Assembly (NCBI GenBank): GCA_934591895.1
Contig: CAKTPP010000002.1
Coordinates: 124,001-188,000, forward strand
DNA: 64,000 nt
Source of the DNA: an uncultured Oscillospiraceae bacterium
Lineage (GTDB): Bacteria > Bacillota > Clostridia > Oscillospirales > Oscillospiraceae
Reading direction: 5' to 3'
This document shows positions 1-8,466 of the stretch, piece by piece (the first letter of the stretch is position 1; every line of letters starts with the position of its first letter). The translations under genes and the position numbers were made by a program. Below the pieces are notes generated by a model. It searched no databases. It worked only from the letters and a program-made list of their open reading frames with translations, and was not told the DNA's origin.

Positions 1-568
1 AGAGCAGGTAGGCCGCACCCAGCACCGCCATGGCACCGAAGAGCAGGTAGAGCCGGTTCGGATGGCTGTCAATGTCCCGAAAGAGCGGGTAGAGCGCGAA
101 CACCAGCACGAGCCCGATGCCGAACGACACGCCGACATCCAGCGGCGTGTGCACGCCGAGATACATGCGCGAGAATGCCGTGACCACGATCAGCAGCGCG
201 CAGACCACGCGCAGCCACGCCCGCTTCGTCCAGCGGCCGAGGCAGCCAAAGGACGCAAAGACGTTTTGCGTGTGCCCGCTCGGAAACGAGTAGCCGGTGG
301 CCTCGGCGCGGGCGCTCTCGACGATCTGAAAATCCGGATCCTTCACCCACGGGCGCGGGATGCGGAAAACGAGCTTGAGAAACTGGTTGACGATCGTGCC
401 GACAAAGCCGACCGTGAGCATATAGTACCCGCAGGACTTGCTCACGCACCAGAACACGATGATGGCGGCGGCCATGAACACGAGCTCGCCGCCGCAGTTG
501 GTGAGTGCGCCGAGCACCGCGTCCCAAAACGGCGTGCGCAGCTCTGCCAGCGCATAAAGAAGCTGCAT
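1..568 (-). CDS. PAP2-family membrane phosphatase (C-terminus cut by window edge)
   Basis: Integral membrane phosphatase of the type-2 phosphatidic acid phosphatase family. These enzymes usually dephosphorylate lipid phosphates such as undecaprenyl pyrophosphate or phosphatidate at the membrane; the substrate here is unknown. Reading minus from ATG 568, all three PAP2 motifs are visible: K65-x6-R72-P73, PSGH at 96-99 and SRxxxGVHxxxD at 133-144. Hydrophobic segments lie around residues 28-42, 48-66, 118-132 and 145-160. The gene runs off the left edge after about 189 codons, so the stop is not seen. The start is preceded by AGAGGGGAGA. It is divergent from the LUD gene. Confidence 0.9.
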   Translation of the reverse strand, partial: MQLLYALAELRTPFWDAVLGALTNCGGELVFMAAAIIVFWCVSKSCGYYMLTVGFVGTIVNQFLKLVFRIPRPWVKDPDFQIVESARAEATGYSFPSGHTQNVFASFGCLGRWTKRAWLRVVCALLIVVTAFSRMYLGVHTPLDVGVSFGIGLVLVFALYPLFRDIDSHPNRLYLLFGAMAVLGAAYLL

Positions 569-601
569 AAAACGGTCTCCCCTCTGAAGATTTCTGCCGC
601 C

Positions 602-630
602 ATTATAGCAAAGCGTGCACACAGATTCAA
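602..630 (-). promoter_or_regulatory. Promoter for the PAP2 gene
   Basis: Read on the minus strand, TTGAAT (630-625) and TATAAT (607-602) are separated by 17 nt, about 33 nt upstream of the PAP2 start codon. Confidence 0.7.
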
Positions 631-642
631 CCGCAAAGGAAA

Positions 643-671
643 TTGACAGCGGCGGCGCGGAATGGTAGGAT
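643..671 (+). promoter_or_regulatory. Promoter for the LUD gene
   Basis: TTGACA (643-648), 17-nt spacer, TAGGAT (666-671). The inferred transcript start leaves a leader of about 30 nt before ATG 710. It is back to back with the PAP2 promoter. Confidence 0.7.
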
Positions 672-709
672 AAAGGCAGATCCGATTCTATTTTATGGAG
701 GCATGTCCC

Positions 710-1306
710 ATGGACATTGAAACGACCATCCGCGCCCTGACCGGCCGCGGCTTTGCCGTGCAGCATTTCGCCACGGCTGCCGAGGCGGCGGACTATCTTG
801 ACGGTGCGATCGACGGCACGACCGTCGGCATCGGCGGCAGCAAGACCATCGACCAGCTCGGCCTGTATGACCGGCTGGCAGAGCACAACACCGTCTGGTG
901 GCACTGGCGCACGCCGGGCGTCGCCACGCTCGACCACGAGCTGACCGCCCCCGTGTTTCTCACCAGCGCCAACGCCATCTCCGCCGACGGCCAGATCCTC
1001 AACATCGACGGCCGCGGCAACCGCCTCGCCGCCATGGTCTACGGCATCGGCAAGACGGTGTACATCGTCGCGGGCACGAACAAGCTCTGCCCCGACTTTG
1101 ACAGCGCCCTGTCGCGCGCGCGCAACACCGCCGCCGTGCAGAACATGAAGCGCTTTGACGGCGACCAGCCGTGCCACAAGCTTGAGCGCTGTGTCGACTG
1201 CCGCAGCACGAGCCGCGGCTGCAACGCGCTGCTCGTGCTCTGGGGACAGATGATGGACATGGCGAAGGTCGAGGTCGTGCTCGTTGACGAGCCGCTCGGA
1301 CTGTAA
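710..1306 (+). CDS. LUD-domain protein (LutC/YkgG family)
   Basis: A 198-residue protein of the LUD family, the fold of LutB/LutC lactate-utilisation proteins. The IGGSKTIDQLGL segment near residues 45-56 and the VAGTNKL segment near 123-129 are typical of the short stand-alone clostridial members. A C-terminal CVDCRSTSRGC motif (about 162-172) could bind metal or a cluster. No lutA/lutB partner is adjacent, so a lactate-oxidation role is not supported by context. ATG 710 was chosen over the in-frame ATG 695 because GGAG at 697-700 is correctly spaced for 710. The next gene starts 13 nt downstream, so the two are probably co-transcribed. Confidence 0.85.
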   Translation: MDIETTIRALTGRGFAVQHFATAAEAADYLDGAIDGTTVGIGGSKTIDQLGLYDRLAEHNTVWWHWRTPGVATLDHELTAPVFLTSANAISADGQILNIDGRGNRLAAMVYGIGKTVYIVAGTNKLCPDFDSALSRARNTAAVQNMKRFDGDQPCHKLERCVDCRSTSRGCNALLVLWGQMMDMAKVEVVLVDEPLGL

Positions 1307-1318
1307 GGGGGCATCCGC

Positions 1319-1960
1319 GTGAAGATCTTCAAGCGCATCAAGTGGAGCTATGTCGTGCTCAGCGCGATGTTTTTGCTCCTTGGCATCTATCTTGTCGTCA
1401 ATCCCGAGACCTCCCTGATCATGATCTGCCGCATCCTCGGCGCCGCCATGGCCGTGTTCGGTCTGATGAAGATCGTGCTCTATTTCATCCGCGAGGTCGA
1501 GGGCGTGGCCGTCCGCTTTGATTTCGCCGTGGGGCTGTTTTGTATCATCCTCGGCGCGCTCATGCTCTGGCGCGCGCCCGTGCTGACGGATATCCTGTCG
1601 GTCGTGATCGGCCTGCTCGTGCTCGTCGACAGCGTCTTCAAGCTGCAGGTCGCCGTTGATTCGCGGCGCATGGGTGCGCACTCGTGGTGGGTCACGCTCG
1701 TGTGCACGGTCGTCTGCCTTGTGCTGGGCGTGCTGCTGGTCTTCAACCCCTTTGACGGCAAGCAGGTGCTCACGATCATGATGGGCGTGTCGCTCATCGT
1801 CGACGGCGTGCAAAACCTCTGCACCGTCGTGTACGCCGCCGTCTTTGTCAAGGACATCAAGGCCGCCGTGCACGACTTTGTGGACGATGCCACCGCCGTC
1901 GAGACGACCGGCGAGGTCGTCGGCGAGGACAAGCCCGACGAGGGGCCGAAGGCGCCGTAA
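1319..1960 (+). CDS. DUF308/HdeD-like membrane protein
   Basis: A 213-residue integral membrane protein with about six hydrophobic helices in pairs (roughly 10-27, 35-55, 67-83, 88-106, 121-141, 150-175) and a charged cytoplasmic tail rich in E, D and K. The tandem helix-pair pattern fits DUF308, the HdeD acid-resistance-like family. Its function in Firmicutes is unknown. GTG 1319 has AAGGGGG seven nt upstream. The gene is followed by a strong terminator and therefore ends the LUD transcript. Confidence 0.8.
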   Translation: MKIFKRIKWSYVVLSAMFLLLGIYLVVNPETSLIMICRILGAAMAVFGLMKIVLYFIREVEGVAVRFDFAVGLFCIILGALMLWRAPVLTDILSVVIGLLVLVDSVFKLQVAVDSRRMGAHSWWVTLVCTVVCLVLGVLLVFNPFDGKQVLTIMMGVSLIVDGVQNLCTVVYAAVFVKDIKAAVHDFVDDATAVETTGEVVGEDKPDEGPKAP

Positions 1961-1985
1961 GCACTGCTGTTTTTCGCAAAATGAT

Positions 1986-2028
1986 CCGGACGCGGACATT
2001 TTCTCCGCGTCCGGGTCTTTACTTTTTT
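1986..2028 (+). terminator. Rho-independent terminator after the DUF308 gene
   Basis: A perfect 11-bp stem (CCGGACGCGGA at 1986-1996 with its complement at 2004-2014), a 7-nt loop and then a T-rich run. Confidence 0.9.
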
Positions 2029-2092
2029 GTCACTTTGGTGTAAAAAAGAAGAGAAAATATGCTGCAAGAAGGAGCAAGGGGGAGCACGGCCG

Positions 2093-2539
2093 ATGATGGA
2101 GCAGAATTTTCAGCGTGTGTACGAGAAGTTTAAGCTGCAGTTTTTCCGCCGCCTGTTTTCGCAGGTGCGTGAGCGTGAGGGCTCGCTGAGCGCGATGGAG
2201 GCGTTTTCCGTCGAGGTCATTCATGAGCTCAACGCGCCGACGATCGGCCAGTTTGCGGACTTTCTCGGCATCTCGCAGTCCAACGCGACCTACAAGGTCA
2301 ACAATCTCATCCGCAAGGGCTATATCGTCAAGGAGAATTCCGACACCGACCGGCGCGAGTATCATCTCAGGCTCTCGGACAAGTTCTACAGCTACAACGG
2401 TCTCATGCAGAGCTACATCGACACCGTGCTCGGGCGCATCCGCGAACGGTTCACGCCCGAGGAGCTGACGACCTTTTCGCACATGCTGGCCGTCATGTCG
2501 GACGAGCTGATGCCCGAGTGCGACGTGCAGCCCAAGTAA
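2093..2539 (+). CDS. MarR-family transcriptional regulator
   Basis: A 148-residue winged-helix regulator. The DNA-binding part is clear: the recognition-helix segment TIGQFADFLGISQSNATYKV, then the wing around NSDTDRREYHLRLS, followed by a helical dimerisation tail. MarR proteins are dimeric repressors that respond to small ligands or oxidants; neither target nor ligand can be told here. ATG 2093 follows AGGGGGAG with good spacing. An in-frame upstream start at 2027 would add 22 lysine/cysteine-rich residues and has no ribosome site. It is flanked by terminators on both sides, so it is a single-gene unit. Confidence 0.85.
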   Translation: MMEQNFQRVYEKFKLQFFRRLFSQVREREGSLSAMEAFSVEVIHELNAPTIGQFADFLGISQSNATYKVNNLIRKGYIVKENSDTDRREYHLRLSDKFYSYNGLMQSYIDTVLGRIRERFTPEELTTFSHMLAVMSDELMPECDVQPK

Positions 2540-2550
2540 ACATTGCCATG

Positions 2551-2587
2551 AAAACGGAGACAGTCTGATCGGCTGCCTCCGTTTTTC
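2551..2587 (+). terminator. Terminator after the marR-like gene
   Basis: AAAACGGAG (2551-2559) pairs with CTCCGTTTT (2577-2585); an inner CAG/CTG pairing supports the hairpin and a T-run follows. Confidence 0.8.
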
Positions 2588-2632
2588 GTCTGCGGGGGCG
2601 CGCAAATGCCCTCCGCGCGCCGCGCGGTTTTC

Positions 2633-2661
2633 TTGTGTTTGCGGGCAAAGTGTGATTTAAT
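2633..2661 (+). promoter_or_regulatory. Promoter of the tandem FAD-oxidoreductase operon
   Basis: TTGTGT (2633-2638), 17-nt spacer, TTTAAT (2656-2661), 36 nt before the ATG at 2698. Confidence 0.55.
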
Positions 2662-2697
2662 AAAGGGAAAAAACTACGACAGAAACGGAGCATCGCC

Positions 2698-3906
2698 ATG
2701 ACGATCGCAGTCATCGGCGCGGGCGCGTCCGGCATGATGGCCGCGCTGACCGCCGCCGAAAAACCGGAAAACGAGATCCTGCTCTTCGAGCGCCAGGCGC
2801 GCGTGGGGCGCAAGCTTGCCGTGACCGGAAACGGCCGCTGCAACCTGACGAACACCGGCGCCGCGCCCGAAAACTACCACGGCACGCAGCCGGAGTTTGC
2901 CGCGCGCGCACTCGCGGCCTTTCCGCCCGCAGCGGCGCTCGACTGGTTCGCCGCGCACGGTCTTCTGACCGTGGCCGAGCCGGGCGGGCGCGTGTACCCG
3001 CTGTCAAACGCGGCCAACAGCGTCGTGGACGTGCTGCGCTTTGCGCTCGCACAGCCGAACATCACGCTGCACGCGCCCGACGCCGTGACGGCCGTGCGCC
3101 GGCAGGGGCGCGGCTTCGTCGTTGAGACGGAGGGCGGGCAGTTTCCCGCCGGGCGCGTCATCATCGCGTGCGGCGGCGTCGCCGGGGCGAAGGCCGGCGG
3201 CGTGCGCGACGGCTACACTCTGCTGCAGAGCCTCGGCCACCGGCGCACGGCGCTGCACCCCGCGCTCGTGCAGCTGACGACCGACCCGACGTATCCCCGT
3301 GCGCTCAAGGGCGTGCGCGCCGACGCACGCGTGACACTCACGCAGGGCCGAAAGGTGCTCGCACGCAGCGCGGGCGAGGTGCAGTTCACGGAAAAGGGCG
3401 TGTCGGGTCCCGCCATATTTGAGATCTCGCGCGCGGCCAGCTGCGGCGGTGAAGGGCAGACCGTGACGCTTGACCTGCTGCGCGCACACAGCGCGCCGGA
3501 ATTTCTGGCATTTTTGCAGACGCGGCGCAAGCTCGCGCCCGCGCTCCCGTGCGAGGAGGTGCTGACCGGCACGGTGCACAACCGCGTGGGCAGAATGCTG
3601 CTGCGCTACGCCGATGTTCCCGGCGCCCGGCCGCTCGGCGACGTGACGGACGCGGAGCTCAAGGCGCTCGTGCGCGCGGCGAAAGGCTTCGCGCTGCCGG
3701 TGCGCGGCACGGAGGGCTTCGAGAGCGCGCAGGTCACGGCCGGCGGTATGCGCACGGATGAATTCGACCCCGTGACGATGGAAAGCCGGCTCGTGCCGGG
3801 GCTGTACGCCTGCGGCGAGGTGCTGGACATCGACGGCGACTGCGGCGGCTACAACCTGCAGTGGGCGTGGGCCAGCGGCCGCGCGGCCGGGAGGGCCTGC
3901 CGATGA
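2698..3906 (+). CDS. HI0933/BaiN-type NAD(P)/FAD-dependent oxidoreductase
   Basis: A 402-residue flavoprotein. Residues 4-15 (VIGAGASGMMAA) form the FAD-binding Rossmann loop, and the GRKLAVTGNGRCNLTN stretch near 38-53 is the hallmark of the HI0933/YhiN family, which includes BaiN of bile-acid 7-dehydroxylating clostridia. The C-terminal CGEVLDIDGDCGGYNLQWAWASG motif contacts FAD. The substrate of most family members is not known, so bile-acid chemistry should not be assumed. Its stop overlaps the start of the next flavoprotein (ATGA), which indicates translational coupling. Confidence 0.9.
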   Translation: MTIAVIGAGASGMMAALTAAEKPENEILLFERQARVGRKLAVTGNGRCNLTNTGAAPENYHGTQPEFAARALAAFPPAAALDWFAAHGLLTVAEPGGRVYPLSNAANSVVDVLRFALAQPNITLHAPDAVTAVRRQGRGFVVETEGGQFPAGRVIIACGGVAGAKAGGVRDGYTLLQSLGHRRTALHPALVQLTTDPTYPRALKGVRADARVTLTQGRKVLARSAGEVQFTEKGVSGPAIFEISRAASCGGEGQTVTLDLLRAHSAPEFLAFLQTRRKLAPALPCEEVLTGTVHNRVGRMLLRYADVPGARPLGDVTDAELKALVRAAKGFALPVRGTEGFESAQVTAGGMRTDEFDPVTMESRLVPGLYACGEVLDIDGDCGGYNLQWAWASGRAAGRACR

Positions 3907-5495
3907 TCTCGATCCCGAACCTGAAGCTCGCCCCCGGCACGGACGAGGCGGCGCTCAGAGCGCTGGCAGCCAGGGCGCTGAAGATCCCGGCCGGGGATAT
4001 CACCGCCCTGCGCATCCGCAAAAAATCTCTCGATGCGCGCAAAAAGGACAACATCCGCTATGTCTACACCGTCGGCGTGACCGTGCGCGGAGACGAGCAG
4101 CGGCTCGTCCGCCGCTGCCGCGGCGCAGCGCTCGTGCAGGACAGACCCTATCCCATCCCGCACATCGCGCCGCCGGAGACGCGCCCCGTGATCGTGGGCT
4201 TCGGCCCGGCGGGCATGTTCGCGGCGCTGCTGCTCGCGCGCGCGGGCGCAAACCCCATCGTGCTCGAACGCGGGCCGGACGCCGGGACGCGCAGCGCGCA
4301 GATCGCGGCGTTTCGCGCGGGCGGGGCGTTTGACCCCGAGTGCAACGTGCAGTTCGGTGAGGGCGGCGCGGGCACATTCTCCGACGGCAAGCTCAACACC
4401 GGCACGCACGACACGCGCATCGGCTTCGTGCTCGCGGAGTTTGCAGCGCACGGCGCGCCGGAGCACATCACCTATGACGCCAAGCCCCACATCGGCACGG
4501 ACGTGCTCGTCGAGGTCGTGCAGAGCCTCCGGCGCGAGGTCATTGCGCGCGGCGGCGAGGTGCGCTTCGGCCACCGGATGACGGGACTGACCGTCGAGGG
4601 CGGACGCATCACGGCGCTGACCGTGCACGGTCCGGACGGCGACTACACGCTCCCGGCGCGGCAGGTCATCCTTGCGATCGGCCACAGCGCGCGCGACACG
4701 TTTGAAATCCTGCACGCGCAGGGTGTGCCGATGGAGCCGAAGCCGTTTTCCATGGGCGTGCGCATCGAGCACCGGCAGTCGGACATCAACGCCGCGCAGT
4801 ACGGTGCGGCGGCGGAGCGTCTGCCGGCGGCGGACTACAGTCTCTCCTGCCACCTGCCGGACGGGTCGAGCGCGTACACGTTCTGCATGTGCCCGGGCGG
4901 CGAGGTGTTCGCTGCCGCGTCGGAGACCGGCGGTGTGTGCACCAACGGCATGAGCAGCTCCCGCCGCGACGGGCAGAACGCCAACGCCGCCGTGCTCGTG
5001 ACGCTGCGGCCGGAGGACTTTCCGGACAAGGGCACCCTCGGCGGTATGTACTGGCAGCGCAGCATCGAGCAGCGCGCCTATGCGTGCGGCGGCGGCAATT
5101 ACCACGCTCCGGCGCAGCGCGTGGGCGATTTTCTCGCCGGGCGCGCAAGCACCGCCCCCGGCCGCGTGCAGCCGACCTATCGCCCCGGCGTGACGTGGTG
5201 CGACCTGCACGACGTGCTGCCGCAGCGCATCACGGCGACGCTCGCACAGGCGCTGCCGGTCTTCGGCCGGAAGCTGCGCGGCTTTGACGACCCGGACGCC
5301 GTGCTCACCGCGCCGGAGACCCGCTCGAGCAGCCCCGTGCGCATCGTGCGCGGGCCCGACCGGTGCAGCACCGGCGTGCAGGGGCTGTATCCCTGCGGCG
5401 AGGGCGCGGGTTACGCCGGCGGCATCACGAGCGCCGCCGTGGACGGGCTGCGCTGCGCCGAGTGCGTGCTCACCGCGCTGCAGAATGAGGCATGA
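3903..5495 (+). CDS. FAD-dependent dehydrogenase (COG2509-like)
   Basis: A 530-residue flavoprotein. An N-terminal alpha/beta domain of about 90 residues precedes the Rossmann loop IVGFGPAGMFAALLLARAG (97-115). ECNVQFGEGGAGTFSDGKLN (about 145-165) and the C-terminal CGEGAGYAGGITSAAVDG are typical of the COG2509 uncharacterised dehydrogenases common in Clostridia. The physiological reaction is unknown. ATG 3903 overlaps the preceding stop by four bases; the GTG 3861 start implied by the longer frame has no ribosome site. Confidence 0.85.
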   Translation: MISIPNLKLAPGTDEAALRALAARALKIPAGDITALRIRKKSLDARKKDNIRYVYTVGVTVRGDEQRLVRRCRGAALVQDRPYPIPHIAPPETRPVIVGFGPAGMFAALLLARAGANPIVLERGPDAGTRSAQIAAFRAGGAFDPECNVQFGEGGAGTFSDGKLNTGTHDTRIGFVLAEFAAHGAPEHITYDAKPHIGTDVLVEVVQSLRREVIARGGEVRFGHRMTGLTVEGGRITALTVHGPDGDYTLPARQVILAIGHSARDTFEILHAQGVPMEPKPFSMGVRIEHRQSDINAAQYGAAAERLPAADYSLSCHLPDGSSAYTFCMCPGGEVFAAASETGGVCTNGMSSSRRDGQNANAAVLVTLRPEDFPDKGTLGGMYWQRSIEQRAYACGGGNYHAPAQRVGDFLAGRASTAPGRVQPTYRPGVTWCDLHDVLPQRITATLAQALPVFGRKLRGFDDPDAVLTAPETRSSSPVRIVRGPDRCSTGVQGLYPCGEGAGYAGGITSAAVDGLRCAECVLTALQNEA

Positions 5496-5537
5496 CCTGT
5501 GCCGAACGGCACATTCCATCATATAAGGAGGTTTTCC

Positions 5538-7934
5538 ATGATGAAAAACGAAGCGTTTGCACCCACACCGGAGCTGCTGGCCAAGATGGACGCCTGGTGG
5601 CGCGCGGCAAACTATCTGTCCGCCTGCCAGCTCTACCTGCTTGACGACCCGCTGCTGCGCCGGCGGCTGACCGAGCGCGACATCAAAAAGAAGATCGTCG
5701 GCCACTGGGGCACCGTGCCCGGTCAGAACTTCATCTATACGCACCTCAACCGCGTCATCAATGAGTATGACCTCGACATGATCTACCTCTCCGGCCCCGG
5801 CCACGGCGGCAACGCCATGGTCGCGCAGGACTATCTCGACGGCTCGTACACCGACGTGTACCCGAACATCACGCGCGACGAGGCCGGCATGCAGCGCCTG
5901 TTCAAGCAGTTTTCGTTCCCCGGCGGCATCCCGAGCCACGTTGCACCCGAGACGCCGGGCTCCATCCATGAGGGCGGCGAGCTGGGCTACTCACTCGCGC
6001 ACGCCTTCGGCGCCGTGATGGACAACCCCGACCTGATCGCCGCCTGCGTCGTCGGCGACGGCGAGGCCGAGACCGGTCCGCTCGCCACCGCGTGGCACGG
6101 CAACAAATTCGTCAACCCCATCACCGACGGCGCGGTGCTGCCGATCCTGCACCTCAACGGCTTCAAGATCGCCAACCCCACGCTCTTTTCCCGCATCAGC
6201 CACGAGGAGCTTGAGATGTTCTTCCGCGGCTGCGGATGGGAGCCGCGCTTCGTCGAGGGCGATGACCCCGCCGAGATGCACGCCAGAATGGCCGAGACGA
6301 TGGACTGGGCCATCGAGGAGATCCGCGCCATCCAGCAGCACGCGCGCACCGCGCACGACACCACGCGCCCCTACTGGCCGATGATCGTGTTCCGCGCGCC
6401 GAAGGGGTGGACCGGCCCCAAGGAAGTCGACGGCAAGCAGGTGGAGGGGTCGTTCCGCGCGCACCAGGTGCCGATCGCGATGGACAAGCCCGAGCATCTC
6501 GTGCAGCTTGAGCAGTGGCTGCGCAGCTACCACCCCGAGGAGCTCTTTGACGACAACGGCACGCTCATCCCCGAGCTGCAGGCACTCGCGCCGAAGGGAC
6601 AGCGCCGCATGGGCGCAAATCCGCACGCCAACGGCGGGCTGCTGCTGCGCGAGCTGCGCATGCCGGACTTCCGCGCCTATGCGCAGCCCGTTCCGGCGCC
6701 CGGCGCCGTCGAGGCGCAGGACATGACCGTGCTCGGCGCGTTCGTGCGCGACATCATGCGCGAGAACATGGACGCGCGCAGCTTCCGCATCTTTGCCCCC
6801 GACGAGACGGCCTCCAACCGCCTCGGTCCGGTGTTCGAGGTCACGGGACGCCGCTGGCTCGCCGAGGCGACGGACAACGATGAGTTTCTCGACCCCGACG
6901 GCCGCGTCATGGACTCCATGCTCTCCGAGCACATGTGCGAGGGCTGGCTCGAGGGCTACCTGCTCACCGGCCGCCACGGCTTTTTCAACAGCTACGAGGC
7001 CTTCATCCGCATCGTGGACTCCATGGTCGCGCAGCACGCCAAGTGGCTGAAGGTCTGCAACCAGCTGCCCTGGCGGCAGGACATCGCCTCGCTCAACTAT
7101 GTGCTCGCCTCGAACGTGTGGCAGCAGGACCACAACGGCTTCACGCATCAGGATCCGGGCTTCCTCGACCACGTGTCGAATAAAAAGGCGGACGTCGTGC
7201 GCATCTATCTGCCGCCGGACGCAAACTGCCTGCTCAGCTGCTTTGACCACTGCATCCGCAGCCGCAACTATATCAACGTCATCGTGGCCTCCAAGCATCC
7301 GCGGCCGCAGTGGCTGACCATGGAGCAGGCCGTGCGTCACTGCACGCAGGGCGTGAGCATCTGGGAGTGGGCCAGCAGCGATCAGGGCGCGGAGCCCGAC
7401 GTCGTCATGGCCTGCTGCGGCGACACGCCCACGCTCGAGACGCTCGCCGCCGTGACCATCCTGCGCGAAAAGCTGCCGGAGGTGCGCGTGCGCGTCGTAA
7501 ACGTGGTCGACCTGATGAAGCTCCAGCCGCACGCGGATCACCCGCACGGTCTCACGGACGAGGACTATGACCTCATCTTCACGAAGGACAAGCCCGTCAT
7601 CTTCGCCTTCCACGGCTACCCGAAGCTCATCCACGAGCTGACGTATACCCGTCACAACCAGAACATGTTCGTCTGCGGCTACGTCGAGGAGGGCACGATC
7701 ACGACGCCGTTTGACATGCGCGTGCTCAATGAGCTCGACCGCTTCCATCTCGTCATCGATGTCATCAAGCGTCTGCCGCAGCTGGGCAACCGCGGCGCCT
7801 ATACCGTGCAGCAGATGCGCGACAAGCTCGTCGAGCACCGGCAGTATATCGCCGCACACGGCGTCGACCTGCCCGAGATCGCAAACTGGCAGTGGACCGG
7901 CAGCACCAGCGCCGCCACGAGCTCCGAGCGCTGA
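5538..7934 (+). CDS. xfp: Phosphoketolase
   Basis: A 798-residue thiamine-diphosphate enzyme that cleaves xylulose 5-phosphate (and often fructose 6-phosphate) with phosphate to acetyl phosphate plus glyceraldehyde 3-phosphate or erythrose 4-phosphate. Family signatures are visible: GHWGTVPGQNFIYTHLNR near 67-84, SGPGHGG near 95-101, the TPP motif GDGEAETGP near 176-184 followed by the N of HLNGFKIANP, and the large central domain. Its length is normal for Xfp. AAGGAGGT lies upstream of ATG 5538. In a fermenter it gives an ATP-yielding pentose route through acetate kinase. It may be read from the flavoprotein promoter, as the gap is only 42 nt. Confidence 0.95.
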   Translation: MMKNEAFAPTPELLAKMDAWWRAANYLSACQLYLLDDPLLRRRLTERDIKKKIVGHWGTVPGQNFIYTHLNRVINEYDLDMIYLSGPGHGGNAMVAQDYLDGSYTDVYPNITRDEAGMQRLFKQFSFPGGIPSHVAPETPGSIHEGGELGYSLAHAFGAVMDNPDLIAACVVGDGEAETGPLATAWHGNKFVNPITDGAVLPILHLNGFKIANPTLFSRISHEELEMFFRGCGWEPRFVEGDDPAEMHARMAETMDWAIEEIRAIQQHARTAHDTTRPYWPMIVFRAPKGWTGPKEVDGKQVEGSFRAHQVPIAMDKPEHLVQLEQWLRSYHPEELFDDNGTLIPELQALAPKGQRRMGANPHANGGLLLRELRMPDFRAYAQPVPAPGAVEAQDMTVLGAFVRDIMRENMDARSFRIFAPDETASNRLGPVFEVTGRRWLAEATDNDEFLDPDGRVMDSMLSEHMCEGWLEGYLLTGRHGFFNSYEAFIRIVDSMVAQHAKWLKVCNQLPWRQDIASLNYVLASNVWQQDHNGFTHQDPGFLDHVSNKKADVVRIYLPPDANCLLSCFDHCIRSRNYINVIVASKHPRPQWLTMEQAVRHCTQGVSIWEWASSDQGAEPDVVMACCGDTPTLETLAAVTILREKLPEVRVRVVNVVDLMKLQPHADHPHGLTDEDYDLIFTKDKPVIFAFHGYPKLIHELTYTRHNQNMFVCGYVEEGTITTPFDMRVLNELDRFHLVIDVIKRLPQLGNRGAYTVQQMRDKLVEHRQYIAAHGVDLPEIANWQWTGSTSAATSSER

Positions 7935-7974
7935 ACGCGCCCGACCGCGCCGAATGACCCGCGGCCGCACGCAC

Positions 7975-8008
7975 GCCGCCTGCCCCGGAGCCGGGACAGG
8001 CGGCGTTT
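7975..8008 (+). terminator. Terminator after xfp, first of two copies
   Basis: A GCCGCCTG.../...CAGGCGGC hairpin of 14 bp with a two-base loop and one mismatch, followed by GTTT. The same 34-nt sequence with one base change recurs at 8209-8242. Confidence 0.8.
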
Positions 8009-8009
8009 G

Positions 8010-8206
8010 AGACTGTCAAAAAGTATTACTTTTTGACAAAGAGGTTTGCGGCCTGACTGCAGCGCACGCGCCGTCCGCCGGAGGCGGCCGGCGCGCACGT
8101 TTGCAGGCCGAGCGGTATTTTCCCCGCCGCACATGTCGCCGGAGAAAATGGTTGGACTTTCTTTGCGCCTGCGGGCGCAAACTCTACGAGGTCCTTTGGC
8201 AAGCTG
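8010..8206 (+). repeat. Dispersed four-hairpin intergenic element, copy 1
   Basis: A non-coding stretch of about 200 bp built from four hairpins. Hairpin 1: TGTCAAAAAGT (8014-8024) with its complement at 8028-8038. Hairpin 2: 8068-8079 with 8083-8094, three-base loop, one mismatch. Hairpin 3: ATTTTCCCCG (8117-8126) with CGGAGAAAAT (8140-8149). Hairpin 4: TTTGCGCC (8162-8169), loop TGCG, GGCGCAAA (8174-8181). Related copies lie at 17698, 29348 and 30620. Short ORFs through it are artefacts of the structure. It is the only content of the 532-bp gap between xfp and nfnA apart from terminators and a promoter. Whether it acts as RNA or DNA is not known. Confidence 0.8.
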
Positions 8207-8208
8207 AA

Positions 8209-8250
8209 GCCGCCTGTCCCGGAGCCGGGACAGGCGGCGTTTCCGTTTTT
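8209..8250 (+). terminator. Second copy of the xfp terminator
   Basis: GCCGCCTGTCCCGG pairs perfectly over 14 bp with its complement (loop AG), followed by GTTTCCGTTTTT. It is a near-exact duplicate of 7975-8008 on the far side of the repeat element. Confidence 0.85.
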
Positions 8251-8417
8251 GCATTTTCTCTCTTTTTCTCCCTTTTTCAAGAAAAACGGTGCTGCATGGC
8301 GGCCGTTTCCGCACCACAGGCGCTGGCTTTTCTGCTCAGAAAAGCGCACGAAACTTTGTGCAGATTCACGGTTTTTTGTCATTTTGCCTGTTAAAATTTA
8401 GATTTTTCGTTTCTCTC

Positions 8418-8446
8418 TTGTGCAATTTTTTCGATTCCGCTATAAT
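8418..8446 (+). promoter_or_regulatory. Promoter of nfnAB
   Basis: TTGTGC (8418-8423), 17-nt spacer, perfect TATAAT (8441-8446). The leader before ATG 8467 is short (about 14 nt) and contains the GAGGTG ribosome site. Confidence 0.8.
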
Positions 8447-8466
8447 AAGGCCTTGAGGTGATTTTC

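Noticed and set aside
3849..5969. 706-residue open frame antisense to the flavoprotein and xfp
   Set aside because: Spans two convincing genes on the other strand and has no motif or ribosome site.
8101..8394. Short ORFs within and around repeat copy 1 (and similar ones at 17687-17917 and 29332-29514)
   Set aside because: They read through hairpins of the repeat, have no ribosome sites and differ in frame between copies.
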